Shown here: one piece after another, positions 1 to 8,214 of the stretch
Layout of the letters: the number at the start of each line of letters is the position of its first letter
How positions within the stretch are numbered: position 1 is the first letter of the stretch
NCBI GenBank assembly: GCA_943913645.1
Contig: CALTYZ010000013.1
Location: 4,705-68,704, forward strand
Origin: an uncultured Corynebacterium sp.
GTDB lineage: Bacteria > Actinomycetota > Actinomycetes > Mycobacteriales > Mycobacteriaceae
DNA: 64,000 nucleotides
Direction: 5' to 3'
Translations under genes and position numbers: made by a program
Notes under the pieces: generated by a model
What the model was told of the DNA's origin: nothing
The model's database searches: none
What the model saw: only the letters and a program-made list of their open reading frames with translations

Positions 1-103
1 AGCGAAGGTAGGCGTAGACCGAGCCAATGAGTGCTATCCCGGAGAAAAGCACTGTGAGGACGAACAGCACCGTAATTCGGGCGCGCAGTGTCAGCCGGTT
101 CAT
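1..103 (-). CDS. Sensor histidine kinase, N-terminal fragment (cut by window edge)
   Basis: Only the first 34 residues are present, starting MNRLTLRARITVLFVLTVLF. They form a short basic stretch followed by one hydrophobic membrane segment, the usual beginning of a sensor kinase of the HAMP/HisKA type. The ATG overlaps the stop codon of the upstream response regulator by four bases (ATGA), so the two are almost certainly co-translated. No sensor, HAMP or kinase domain is visible because the gene runs off the left edge. The kinase call is inferred from the regulator partner and the coupling. Confidence 0.7.
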   Translation of the reverse strand, partial: MNRLTLRARITVLFVLTVLFSGIALIGSVYAYLR

Positions 104-792
104 TGTCGTGCCTTTTCTGCCACGTAGTAGCCGGCACCAGGAAGCGTGTGCACGATCCAAGGATCCCCCAGTTTTCGGCGCAGATGCGAGACGGTGACCC
201 GGGGGGAGTTGGTGAATGGGTCTGCGTACTCATCCCACGCCTGCGCTAAGAGATCCTCGGCGGACAGTACTCCACCATCTGCCTCCATCAGCACCCGTAG
301 CACCGAGAATTCCTTTGGGGACAACGCCACCTCACTCCCGGCGCGGGTGACCTTTTTACGGAATGTGTCCAAGCGTACGTCGCCGCACTGGTACACCTCA
401 CCACGCTGCGCGGGCAGGTGGCGTGTCGCATTGCGTCTGGCCAGCGCCTCAACACGAGCGACCAGCTCTGGTAGCTCGAAAGGTTTTGGCAGGTAATCAT
501 CTGCCCCAAGCGCAAAGCCATCGAGCCGGTCCGCCAACGCACCAGAAGCAGTCAACATAATCACACGTGTCCCCGGATAATGCTCCACGATTGTTGTGCA
601 GACATCGTCTCCATGCACACCGGGCAGATCACGGTCCAAAACAACCACCTCGGGCGCGCAAGAATCGAGCAACTGGAGTGCCTGCTCACCGTCATAAGCG
701 AGGTCAACCTCCATGCCTTCGCGGGTCAGCGCCGTACCGACAGCGTCGGCGAGGTACACCGCATCATCAACAACTAAAACCCGCACCGTCAT
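100..792 (-). CDS. OmpR/PhoB-family two-component response regulator
   Basis: A 230-residue transcriptional regulator. The receiver domain (about 1-120) has the acidic pair DD at 9-10, the phospho-acceptor D53 in VVVLDRDLPG, T81 and K103 in PKPF. The C-terminal winged-helix domain (about 130-228) carries the typical LSPKEFSVLRVLM and VSHLRRKL segments. Family knowledge: the receiver is phosphorylated by its partner kinase and the C-terminal domain binds direct-repeat promoters. The partner kinase follows with an ATGA overlap. The target genes are unknown; the divergent membrane protein starting at 870 is one candidate. Confidence 0.93.
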   Translation of the reverse strand: MTVRVLVVDDAVYLADAVGTALTREGMEVDLAYDGEQALQLLDSCAPEVVVLDRDLPGVHGDDVCTTIVEHYPGTRVIMLTASGALADRLDGFALGADDYLPKPFELPELVARVEALARRNATRHLPAQRGEVYQCGDVRLDTFRKKVTRAGSEVALSPKEFSVLRVLMEADGGVLSAEDLLAQAWDEYADPFTNSPRVTVSHLRRKLGDPWIVHTLPGAGYYVAEKARQ

Positions 793-869
793 GCCACTTG
801 ATGCTAATGGGCACCATGTTGTGTCCGTGTTAACGCTCTCGCAACATTGCGCTTCATAGTCTTGCAGCT

Positions 870-1829
870 ATGCAAACTTCAACAGGAGATGGTGCAGTTG
901 CCTCGCGGACTGGCAAGCGCGTTGACCGCGTCGTTGGCGTTGATGTCGCCCGAGCAGTTGCGCTGGTGGGCATGTTCCTGGCGCATCTGACCTACCCCGA
1001 GGGGGTAGTGGCGGAGCTGCTGTACGGATTCCCATCCTCCCTCTTCGCGTTGATCGCGGGGATCTCAATGGGATTCATGGCTGCACGTGGCGCGACGGCA
1101 ACCCATTTTGTTGTCCGTGGCCTTCTCCTTGTTCTCCTGCACCTGCTCCTGCTGCCATTTGCCGGGGATATCAAACTGGTGCTGGCGACATTGGGTGTTT
1201 GCATGATTGCTTTGGCCTGGGTGCCTGCGTGCGACTCACGCTGGCTGGCACTGCTCATCCCGCTGCTCACCGTCGCGTCCGGATTTGTCGATCTTGGTTC
1301 GGCGTACTCCCCGTGGATGTGGGCAGCGCTCATGCTTGCCGGGTTGCTCTTCGGACGTCACATGCTTGGCAACTGGCGGCGGCTCACATATGGCGTGGTC
1401 GTCGGTGGTGTCTTGCTCGCGTTGGATATCTACGCCCGCTGGTATGTGACGTTGCCATGGTTCCTCGATGCCGATGGGCATACGGGAGGCATGGTGGATG
1501 TGGTGGGCTCAATGGGGGCGTCAATTGGCATCTGTTCGTTGTGCTGTCTTGTTGCACAGCGCTGGCAGGTGGTGCTGCCGCGAATGGGCTCGATGCCGCT
1601 GACGCTGTACTGCCTGCACGTGTGTACCGCGCAGTGGGTAGGTGCAACCACCACGATCATCTGCGCAGCACTCCTGGCCACGGTGTGGCTCGCGTTTTTC
1701 CGACGGGGGCCATTTGAAGAAGCTCTGCGCCGCCTTGTCAATGCAGGCGTTGGGATAAGACAGAAGGGACAACATAATGAACAACAAGATACGTCGCGGA
1801 TCGTTCCCCAAGATGTCCACGGTGGCTAG
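870..1829 (+). CDS. Multi-pass membrane protein, acyltransferase-fold (DUF418 / HGSNAT-like)
   Basis: A 319-residue protein with about 8-9 hydrophobic segments. The start GVDVARAVALVGMFLAHL, the following SSLFALIAGISMGF, and the late SMPLTLYCLHV match the layout of DUF418/heparan-glucosaminide N-acetyltransferase-like membrane proteins, which are thought to acylate envelope sugars. The substrate cannot be told from sequence. A possible -10 (CATAGT, 855-860) lies nine bases before the ATG and no Shine-Dalgarno is visible, so the mRNA may be leaderless. The 3' end overlaps the following protease gene by 53 bases in another frame, which suggests coupled expression. Confidence 0.75.
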   Translation: MQTSTGDGAVASRTGKRVDRVVGVDVARAVALVGMFLAHLTYPEGVVAELLYGFPSSLFALIAGISMGFMAARGATATHFVVRGLLLVLLHLLLLPFAGDIKLVLATLGVCMIALAWVPACDSRWLALLIPLLTVASGFVDLGSAYSPWMWAALMLAGLLFGRHMLGNWRRLTYGVVVGGVLLALDIYARWYVTLPWFLDADGHTGGMVDVVGSMGASIGICSLCCLVAQRWQVVLPRMGSMPLTLYCLHVCTAQWVGATTTIICAALLATVWLAFFRRGPFEEALRRLVNAGVGIRQKGQHNEQQDTSRIVPQDVHGG

Positions 1830-2688
1830 AGTGCCTGCAGTGGCGACAGTGCTTGCCGCAGCGATGACGGCAACCCCGCCGGTTTGGGCGATGGAGAGCA
1901 CCAGCTTCGCCGGAGATGAAGAGGAAGCACGCCCGGTGGTGTCAGTACGTGTCGAGGACAGCGATCCTGATGAAGGAGTGTGCACCGGTACTGCGATCGC
2001 ACCGCACTGGGTGATCACAGCCCGTCACTGCGTGGAAGCTGCCCGACGTCCCGGCGGGTCTGTCCGCACCGGTCAAGGTGAACAGCAGCGTGTGTATAAG
2101 GTCGATCGTTTTGAAGTCGCGCCACGCGGTGACATCGCGCTTTTGCACACTGCTGAGGCAATGCAGCTCGATACGTTTGCCGACATCGCAGATCAGGTCC
2201 CATCAGGCCAGGTCAATATCTACGGCTGGTCAAGTGACGGCTCAGGCGGTTCACAAACACTGCCAGCAGCGACGGGCATGATCGAAGGCGACTCTGAGCT
2301 GGCGCTATTTGACGCCCCATCTGCCCTGCACGTCACACTGGAGAACCAAGCTCGCATCCAGCCAGGCGATTCAGGCGGCGCTATCTTCTCCGACGGTAAG
2401 GTAGCCGGCATTATGTCTGCTGGCCTCTTCGAGGACCCGGACAACCCGACAGAGGAGGAGATGCTGAGCAATAGTGCGGTCGCTACCGCGCCGGTCGCCG
2501 ATCAATCCGACTGGATTCGCGACACCATCACCCAGCCGGAGACCGCTGCAAACGGAACTGAGCGCAATCCGCTCTCACCGAAAATGTGGATGATCGCTGG
2601 CGCAGCTGCAGCCGTTGTGCTCGCGCTGGTCGCTGTTTCCCGATTCGCCCCGCGATCCACGCAAAGATCGCGCGCTAAGGAGCAGTAA
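1777..2688 (+). CDS. Exported trypsin-like (S1) serine protease with C-terminal membrane anchor
   Basis: A 303-residue protein with a signal peptide (hydrophobic 18-38, likely cut after VWA). It has a complete chymotrypsin-type triad: H84 in TARHC, D119 in GDIALLH and S199 in QPGDSGG. A Ser/Pro-rich linker leads to one transmembrane helix (about 269-286) and a basic tail, so the protease should face outward and stay in the membrane. The start is chosen because AAGGGA lies about 8-10 bases before it; ATG 1813 is an alternative. It overlaps the upstream membrane acyltransferase-like gene by 53 bases. The substrate is unknown. Confidence 0.88.
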   Translation: MNNKIRRGSFPKMSTVARVPAVATVLAAAMTATPPVWAMESTSFAGDEEEARPVVSVRVEDSDPDEGVCTGTAIAPHWVITARHCVEAARRPGGSVRTGQGEQQRVYKVDRFEVAPRGDIALLHTAEAMQLDTFADIADQVPSGQVNIYGWSSDGSGGSQTLPAATGMIEGDSELALFDAPSALHVTLENQARIQPGDSGGAIFSDGKVAGIMSAGLFEDPDNPTEEEMLSNSAVATAPVADQSDWIRDTITQPETAANGTERNPLSPKMWMIAGAAAAVVLALVAVSRFAPRSTQRSRAKEQ

Positions 2689-2905
2689 ATCAGATTTTCG
2701 CCCCACCAGCTGCTGAAGTATTCACCCACAATTGCTTCGCCGAGTTCACTGAGGTCCGGAGCAATGCCATGAGCTCAGGGTCATCTCCAAGCTGAAAACG
2801 GTGATGCGTGCGCTGCGTTTTGCTCAGCTCATAGTTGGGGTGGGTTTGGCGTCGGCGACTGTTGTGCGCATGCCGTGGTCGCTCGTATGACGGCAGCTTG
2901 GCGGA

Positions 2906-3469
2906 CTATTGAATGGTTGCGTCGGTGTAGTGTTTGAGCCGCAGTGCATTCAGTGGCATCGAAGAATCAGTGGCAAAGTACGCATCACCGACTGCCACGG
3001 TTACTTCGGCGTTGCGGCCCACGAAGCGTTCCCATTCCAGACCTTCCTCACGGCTGCCGTATTTGGTGCGTTCACGGCGGCCAAGCAGGATGTATTCAAC
3101 CCAGTTGGTGTGCTCACCATCGGTGTTCTCCGGATGGACCTCGGTGAACTCCTGCGGTGTGGCAAGCTCAAGCAGGAGGTACTGGCTGCTGGGGTCTTCA
3201 CCGTTGGGCATTCCGAGCCCGGACGGGGCTTGGAGTTCGGCTCCGGTTTTTTTCACTACGGTGCCGCTAAACACGATGCGGTCTCGGTTCGTCTTCGCCG
3301 CAGCAACACCGGAGTCGGACATCTCGGGCTGTACCACTGCTGGCGCGGTTTCGGAGCCTGCGAAGCGAGTATCGGACGTAGTGTGGTCTGCGCTGCAGCT
3401 GGCCAGCAGTGGGCATAAGAGCACCACAATGGCGGCAAGCAACTGGGGGAAAAGCACACGACGTTCCAC
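2906..3469 (-). CDS. Predicted lipoprotein of unknown function
   Basis: A 187-residue protein with an N-terminal lipoprotein signal: basic MERR, a hydrophobic run, then the lipobox LLASC with C25 as the lipidation site. The rest is soluble and polar with no motif I recognise. It faces the protease gene across about 217 bases and diverges from the DUF3072 gene. The same frame stays open for another 71 codons after its TAG stop (see findings). Function is not assigned. Confidence 0.7.
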   Translation of the reverse strand: MERRVLFPQLLAAIVVLLCPLLASCSADHTTSDTRFAGSETAPAVVQPEMSDSGVAAAKTNRDRIVFSGTVVKKTGAELQAPSGLGMPNGEDPSSQYLLLELATPQEFTEVHPENTDGEHTNWVEYILLGRRERTKYGSREEGLEWERFVGRNAEVTVAVGDAYFATDSSMPLNALRLKHYTDATIQ

Positions 3470-3503
3470 AAGAAGCTAATAGTACTCTGTGAGATAGCTT
3501 ATT

Positions 3504-3519
3504 GTTAATTTGTATTAAC
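3504..3519. promoter_or_regulatory. Short inverted repeat, candidate operator between divergent genes
   Basis: GTTAAT and ATTAAC are perfect 6-base arms separated by 4 bases, within an AT-rich patch between the divergently transcribed lipoprotein and DUF3072 genes. Position and symmetry fit a regulator binding site or a promoter element. The arms are short, so chance is possible. Confidence 0.3.
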
Positions 3520-3670
3520 CTTCTAGGTTCCTGCAGTGCTTATTGGTGGGGAGCAACCGTTTCGCTCGCCTCCTCCCCACATTCGCAGGCGGCAATCTGC
3601 ACTGGCGATACGTACTATGGCAGCAACTCAACCGCGATGCGCGAAGCAGTGACACTGCGAGGAGATGAAC

Positions 3671-4045
3671 ATGAGCAACCGAAACGACCCAGAAGACAAT
3701 CCCCAACTGTTTGACCAGCAGGTGCAGGGCGAAGTCCCCGCCGATCCAGCTCGGCTGCCGGATGAACCCCCATACGATCCGGAAATGGATGGTCCTGCAC
3801 CTCAGGATCGCCCACGCCCCGAAGACCGAGGCGAGATGCTGGGAGCCACGGGCGACACCACGGGCGATAACGCGGTGGAAAAAGACCCCTCCGATTGGGT
3901 CTCTGGTGATGATCCAATGACGGAGGCGCAGAAGTCCTACCTGGACACCCTGGCTAAACAAGCCGGTGAGCAGTTGCCGGCAAACATGACCAAAGCAGAA
4001 GCCTCCCAACACATCGACCGGTTGAAAAAGCTCACGGCACAGTAA
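3671..4045 (+). CDS. Small acidic DUF3072 domain-containing protein
   Basis: A 124-residue hydrophilic protein, very rich in Asp, Glu and Pro in its first 75 residues. It ends in the DUF3072 signature region: MTEAQKSYLDTLAKQAGEQ, then MTKAEASQHIDRLKKLT. The domain has no established biochemical role. ATG 3671 is preferred over ATG 3665, because GAGGAG (3658-3663) is well spaced only from the former. The gene converges on the alkC-like gene. Confidence 0.8.
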   Translation: MSNRNDPEDNPQLFDQQVQGEVPADPARLPDEPPYDPEMDGPAPQDRPRPEDRGEMLGATGDTTGDNAVEKDPSDWVSGDDPMTEAQKSYLDTLAKQAGEQLPANMTKAEASQHIDRLKKLTAQ

Positions 4046-4105
4046 TTCACCTCGCTGAGGAGCAGTTCAAGCTCACCCTGCGCCAGCATGCTCAGCCCTG
4101 AGGTT

Positions 4106-5248
4106 TTAACCCTGTGTGAGCTCGAATGGAAGCGGTGGGCTCTCGACACCGTTAACGACGACAGAGACCGCTTGGGTACCTGGGTAGTAGGTGCGAGTGC
4201 CGGTGATGCGAAATGCGTGCGTCTTGTTGACTAGCAGAGTTTCCCCTGGCGAGAGGTGGAACTTACCGATGCGAAACACCGTGGGGCGCCGCTGGCCATT
4301 CTTTTTTAAAAAGTGCATGCGGTATTCCACCAACAGCTCATGCGAGGACCTGCCAGTGTTTTTGAGCTCTGCTGACAGTGTGCCTGTCTCGCCGACAGCT
4401 ACGCGGTCTGGAAAATCGACTGTGTGGAGCACCACATCATCGCTTTGGATAAACCCGACGAGTTCTAATGCCTCAGGGTGGCCCTGCTTGATCAAGGTGC
4501 GCACACCTCGTTCAATGAGCCACATTGTCTCTGCCGTTGGGTAAGTAGCTGACCAGCGACGTGCAGTCTCAAGCGCAAGCTCTGGGTGGGTGCGGGTGAT
4601 GTCGTTGAGGTTGTTCGCGACCGATTTGCGCACAAACAGTGAAGTATCAGCGGTGAGCGTATCAAGCACCGGAATGATCGGGGAGGGGTCAGCAACAAAT
4701 GGAGTGTGAACTCGCGCCCACGGCAGTCGCGGCCGAATCCCCTCTGACGCTAACCGGCGAACATTGTGGCTCTCAGACTCGGCCCAAGCGTGCACCCTGC
4801 GCATGGTCAAGTCTGGGTAGCGCTCAAGGTAGGGGCGCACTGCCCACTCGCCGGTGAACGCGCGGGTCAGTGCCTCGATCGCCGTCAGCGAGAGCTCTGG
4901 ATTGTCCAGGCCGTACATTTCGATATACCGGCTCACCGGCCACAGGTGAAAAGAGTGGTTGAAATACCCCTCGCCCTCGCGCAGCTCCGGACCCAGCTTG
5001 TCCACCACCGCCTGCACCGCGGTGGTGTAGTCCTGCGGGAGTCGGGCACGAAGCCCTGCGGCAAACACGGTGACGCGGTCAAGGATTTCAAGATCATCTA
5101 CCCGCGGGGCAACCCACTTCGCGTACTCGGCACCGTCGATACCGAGTTGGTCTCCAAGGCTTCTCGCGGTATCCGCGTTGAAGTAGTACTTCATCTTCTG
5201 GGCCACAGTCGTATCCTTCTTCGCCTCGTCCCACCACGCTTTCAGCAC
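4106..5248 (-). CDS. AlkC-type DNA alkylation repair protein (HEAT-like repeats plus Ig-like domain)
   Basis: A 380-residue protein. Residues about 1-270 form helical HEAT-like repeats, with the block LTRAFTGEWAVRPYLERYP followed by HNVRRLASEGIRPRLPWA, typical of the AlkC/AlkD glycosylase group. Residues about 280-378 form a beta-rich segment (ELKNTGRSSHELLVEYRMHF) that fits the Ig-like domain of the AlkC subgroup. Family knowledge: these enzymes excise cationic alkylated bases such as 3-methyladenine. The gene stands alone, divergent from an MFS carrier, with no ada or alkA neighbour. Assignment to AlkC rather than AlkD rests on the Ig-like tail. Confidence 0.82.
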   Translation of the reverse strand: MLKAWWDEAKKDTTVAQKMKYYFNADTARSLGDQLGIDGAEYAKWVAPRVDDLEILDRVTVFAAGLRARLPQDYTTAVQAVVDKLGPELREGEGYFNHSFHLWPVSRYIEMYGLDNPELSLTAIEALTRAFTGEWAVRPYLERYPDLTMRRVHAWAESESHNVRRLASEGIRPRLPWARVHTPFVADPSPIIPVLDTLTADTSLFVRKSVANNLNDITRTHPELALETARRWSATYPTAETMWLIERGVRTLIKQGHPEALELVGFIQSDDVVLHTVDFPDRVAVGETGTLSAELKNTGRSSHELLVEYRMHFLKKNGQRRPTVFRIGKFHLSPGETLLVNKTHAFRITGTRTYYPGTQAVSVVVNGVESPPLPFELTQG

Positions 5249-5376
5249 TTCTGGAGTCTACGTGGGCTTGGGCGCATGTCATGGTCTCATGGTCTGCCAG
5301 CCTGCGCACAGCCTGCTGCTGCGTGCGGTAGTGATAGTTTGGGATTTATAACTCAACTCGACAAAGGAACCTCACC

Positions 5377-6780
5377 ATGTCTACTGCGTCTCGCACTGCG
5401 AGCGTGCACAACGAAAGCGGTGCAGCTGGGGCAAAATTTCCAGGCCCGCACAAAAGAGTTGCTCTCGGCGCGGCAATCTCCGAAACTGGGTTTGCAGTTA
5501 CCTTCGCCGGTCTGAGCTTTTTCACACCCATGGTGCTCACGGAGTTTCAATCCCGTCCCGAGTTCACCACCTCAAGCTTTTTGCTTTACTACACCATCTA
5601 CGGCATCGCCTCCGCCGTGACCATGCTGGTCGCGGCACAGCTCATTGACAAACTCAAAGCCAATGGGCTGATGATTATCGGCGGGGCGATCGCTGCCGTT
5701 GGCCTAGTACTCTTTGCCTTCTCGCAGTCGCTGTGGATGTTCTACGCCGCAGGGCTCACCATCGGTGTCGGCGTGGGGATGTCCGTGCAATACGTCCCGA
5801 TTGTGGTCGTCAACCGCTGGTTTATTGAGAAGCGCGGTACTGTGCTTGGTGCTGTACTGGCCGGTTCAGGCGTCGGTGGCATGATCCTCGGGTTTGTGGT
5901 GCCGTCGCTGATAGGTTCAATCGGTTGGCGCAGCACGATGCTTGTTATGGCAGCCATTATGGGAGCAACCACCATCCTCCCGGGCATCTTCATGATCCGG
6001 AACAACCCAGAAGATGAAGGGCTTGTCCCATACGGCGCACCACCAGCAGACAAACTACTCACCACAGCCAAGGATGAGTGGGAGCCGGGCATGTCGCAGC
6101 AAGAGGCGCTGAAGAACCCATGGTTCTGGGTGCTGCTGGCAGCGTTGGCGATCTTTGGCATCACCTACGGCATGACCCAACACCTGGTGAACTACCTCAA
6201 TTTGGCCCCGTGGGGCGTGCCCGTTTCTGCCCAGGTTATTTCCACTATTGTCGTCCTGGCGACGGTGCTTTTGATTCCCTACAAGCCGTTGCTGGGCTGG
6301 GTAGTGGACAAAATCGGACTGGAAAAAACCCTGGTGCTGGCTTTTGCAATCGCATCGATCGGCTTCATTATTTTCGCATTCGCCCGCACGCCTGCAGTGT
6401 TCATCGGTTCGATTTTCTTCGTCGCTGTCGGATTGGCTACCGGCACTGTCACTCCGCCGCTGATCGGCGAACGGGCGTTTGGTCAGCGGGACTTCTCCAA
6501 GTTGTGGGGCATTCTTGGCATGGCCTACCCGGTTGGGCTATCTGTGGGGGCATCGCTGTGGGGACTGATCCCCGACTTGACCGGAACCTACTTTTGGGGG
6601 TTTGTCGCGGTCCCCGTCGTCACCGCCGTGTACGTGATCAGCTTCCTGCTGGTTATCCGCAATGTTCGTGCGATCTGGGTACCGCCTGCGCTGGTGCACT
6701 TGGATGAGGCGGTGAAACGCGGCGAGGTTGCTGAGGAAGATGCGCGTGTCGCAGTTGAAAACAGAGAAGATCTCGCATAA
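5377..6780 (+). CDS. MFS transporter, oxalate/formate antiporter-like (OFA) group
   Basis: A 467-residue protein with 12 predicted membrane helices and a central cytoplasmic loop (about 205-240). The opening GAAISETGFAVTFAGLSFF and the sequence NRWFIEKRGTVLGAVLAGSGVGG match OFA/monocarboxylate-type major facilitator carriers. The substrate is probably a small carboxylate but cannot be read from sequence. AAAGGAAC lies about 10 bases before the ATG. A LigT-like gene follows after six bases and may share the mRNA. Confidence 0.85.
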   Translation: MSTASRTASVHNESGAAGAKFPGPHKRVALGAAISETGFAVTFAGLSFFTPMVLTEFQSRPEFTTSSFLLYYTIYGIASAVTMLVAAQLIDKLKANGLMIIGGAIAAVGLVLFAFSQSLWMFYAAGLTIGVGVGMSVQYVPIVVVNRWFIEKRGTVLGAVLAGSGVGGMILGFVVPSLIGSIGWRSTMLVMAAIMGATTILPGIFMIRNNPEDEGLVPYGAPPADKLLTTAKDEWEPGMSQQEALKNPWFWVLLAALAIFGITYGMTQHLVNYLNLAPWGVPVSAQVISTIVVLATVLLIPYKPLLGWVVDKIGLEKTLVLAFAIASIGFIIFAFARTPAVFIGSIFFVAVGLATGTVTPPLIGERAFGQRDFSKLWGILGMAYPVGLSVGASLWGLIPDLTGTYFWGFVAVPVVTAVYVISFLLVIRNVRAIWVPPALVHLDEAVKRGEVAEEDARVAVENREDLA

Positions 6781-6786
6781 CCGTCT

Positions 6787-7293
6787 TTGACCGTGTCGCT
6801 GAATTCACCTGAGAATATTCTGCTTCGCCTCCCACACGAGCAGGAGGCGGTGGTGCGCGGCATCTATGCGTCTTTGGCAGACCAAGGCTTCCCTCAGCAG
6901 CAGCAACGCCCACATATCTCGGTGACTTTTGCACCGGCGATGGCGCCGCGTGTTGTAGGGGAGGCAGCAGAGCGTTTGCCACGCCTTTTGCCAGCAGCTT
7001 TTCGACGCGTCGGCCTCGTCGTCTTCGGCACCAAATCCAAGCAAACTGTGGCCTGGTTGCTTGAGGGGCCCGATGACCTCGAGCACGCCGCGCGCGATAT
7101 CAGCGCCCGGAACCCGGACGGGCGCGGAGATCGCTGGACCCCGCACCTCACCATGGGGCTGCGCTTGCCGAAGGCGCTCGTCGCGGACTACATCACAGCA
7201 TTGAATGAGCTAACCTCACCGCATTTCACTGAGGTAGTCGCCGATCGGGCTGCGTTCTACCAACCGAAATTGGGCACAGAGATTATTTTTTAG
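6787..7293 (+). CDS. 2'-5' RNA ligase / LigT-like 2H phosphoesterase
   Basis: A 168-residue protein with the two HxS/T signatures of the 2H phosphoesterase fold: H43-I-S in RPHISVTF and H120-L-T in TPHLTMG. Family members open or form 2',5' or cyclic phosphodiester bonds; the substrate here is unknown. It starts with TTG six bases after the MFS stop. It converges on the spermidine-synthase-like gene. Confidence 0.8.
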   Translation: MTVSLNSPENILLRLPHEQEAVVRGIYASLADQGFPQQQQRPHISVTFAPAMAPRVVGEAAERLPRLLPAAFRRVGLVVFGTKSKQTVAWLLEGPDDLEHAARDISARNPDGRGDRWTPHLTMGLRLPKALVADYITALNELTSPHFTEVVADRAAFYQPKLGTEIIF

Positions 7294-7375
7294 GGCCTTG
7301 CTAGCCCAAGATCAAAATGTTGTGGTATTTGGCCTGTTCGCATCATCTGCGATCCATCGGATGTGTGATTGTGGG

Positions 7376-8203
7376 CTAGTGGCGTGGCTGGTGGTCTCGC
7401 CTGGGCGCCGCATTGCTGAGGTAGTGTGCGCCGTCCCGGCAGATAACGCGGGGCGTGGTGCTTAATCTCAGGCCTGCGGCTGCTGGGTTGAAAGCTAGCG
7501 GCGCGTCGGAGGCAGCAATGACGACATTGCCGTATTCGCGACCCATAAGCCGCGCTACTGGGCCGGCGACGGCAGTGAAGCGGAAAATCTCGCTTAAGCC
7601 CGCCAATTCCGCACGAGTTTCCGAAAGACCTGGGTAATCACCTACGTTTGCGACAAACAGGCCACCAGGGTGGAGTGCTCGATGGACAGCCTGGTAAAAC
7701 TCTACCGTGGTCAACCCACTCGGAGTATTTGGACCAGCGAAGACATCGCGCACAATGACGTGCACAGAAGCGGGTGGCAGAGCATGGGTGAAAGTTCGTG
7801 CATCAGCAGTTTTGATGCTCACAGGCGGATCAAACACCTGGCGCACCAGTTTCGCCAGCGCGGCATCTTTCTCAACTGCGGTGGTGCGACCGCCCCAGCG
7901 GTGGGCGAAGAAGCTCGGCAGCGCGCATCCTCCGGCCCCAAGGTGCACGCTGTTCAACGCTGACGCGGTGGCGAGTGCGTTTGCACAGCTGTTGGCAAAC
8001 CCCACAATCCACTGCATGTAGTCATAGTCGAGCACTTCTGGTGCCCCGGGAACTACATACGAGGACGGCACCTGATTGACCTCAAGGATGTAGCCGCCAT
8101 CGCGCATTGGGTCAGCGATGATGGTGGCGTGCCCAGTATCGATCGGGTATGTACCGCTGATGCAGGACTTGGTTGCACGCGGCTTTCGCGGGGGTGTGTG
8201 CAT
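7376..8203 (-). CDS. Spermidine synthase-like methyltransferase-fold protein
   Basis: A 275-residue protein with a Rossmann-type core: VHLGAGGCALPSFF (motif I), then TAVEKDAALAKLVRQVF, TADARTFTH and VIVRDVFAGPNTPSGLTTVEFYQAVHRAL. These match polyamine synthase-like (spermidine synthase fold) proteins of Actinobacteria. Many of these do not make spermidine, and the usual motif I glycines and catalytic Asp are only partly kept, so the reaction is open. ATG 8203 is chosen because longer frames would run into the preceding MFS gene; the gap is then 11 bases. Confidence 0.75.
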   Translation of the reverse strand: MHTPPRKPRATKSCISGTYPIDTGHATIIADPMRDGGYILEVNQVPSSYVVPGAPEVLDYDYMQWIVGFANSCANALATASALNSVHLGAGGCALPSFFAHRWGGRTTAVEKDAALAKLVRQVFDPPVSIKTADARTFTHALPPASVHVIVRDVFAGPNTPSGLTTVEFYQAVHRALHPGGLFVANVGDYPGLSETRAELAGLSEIFRFTAVAGPVARLMGREYGNVVIAASDAPLAFNPAAAGLRLSTTPRVICRDGAHYLSNAAPRRDHQPRH

Positions 8204-8214
8204 GCTAGTGGCGG

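Noticed and set aside
4766..5515. 249-codon open frame opposite the AlkC-like gene and running into the MFS gene
   Set aside because: It overlaps two well-supported genes and has no recognisable domain.
7301..7379. 8-base inverted repeat (CTAGCCCA / TGGGCTAG) between the LigT-like and spermidine-synthase-like genes
   Set aside because: The 63-base loop is too long for a terminator and the arm runs into the second gene's end; probably chance.
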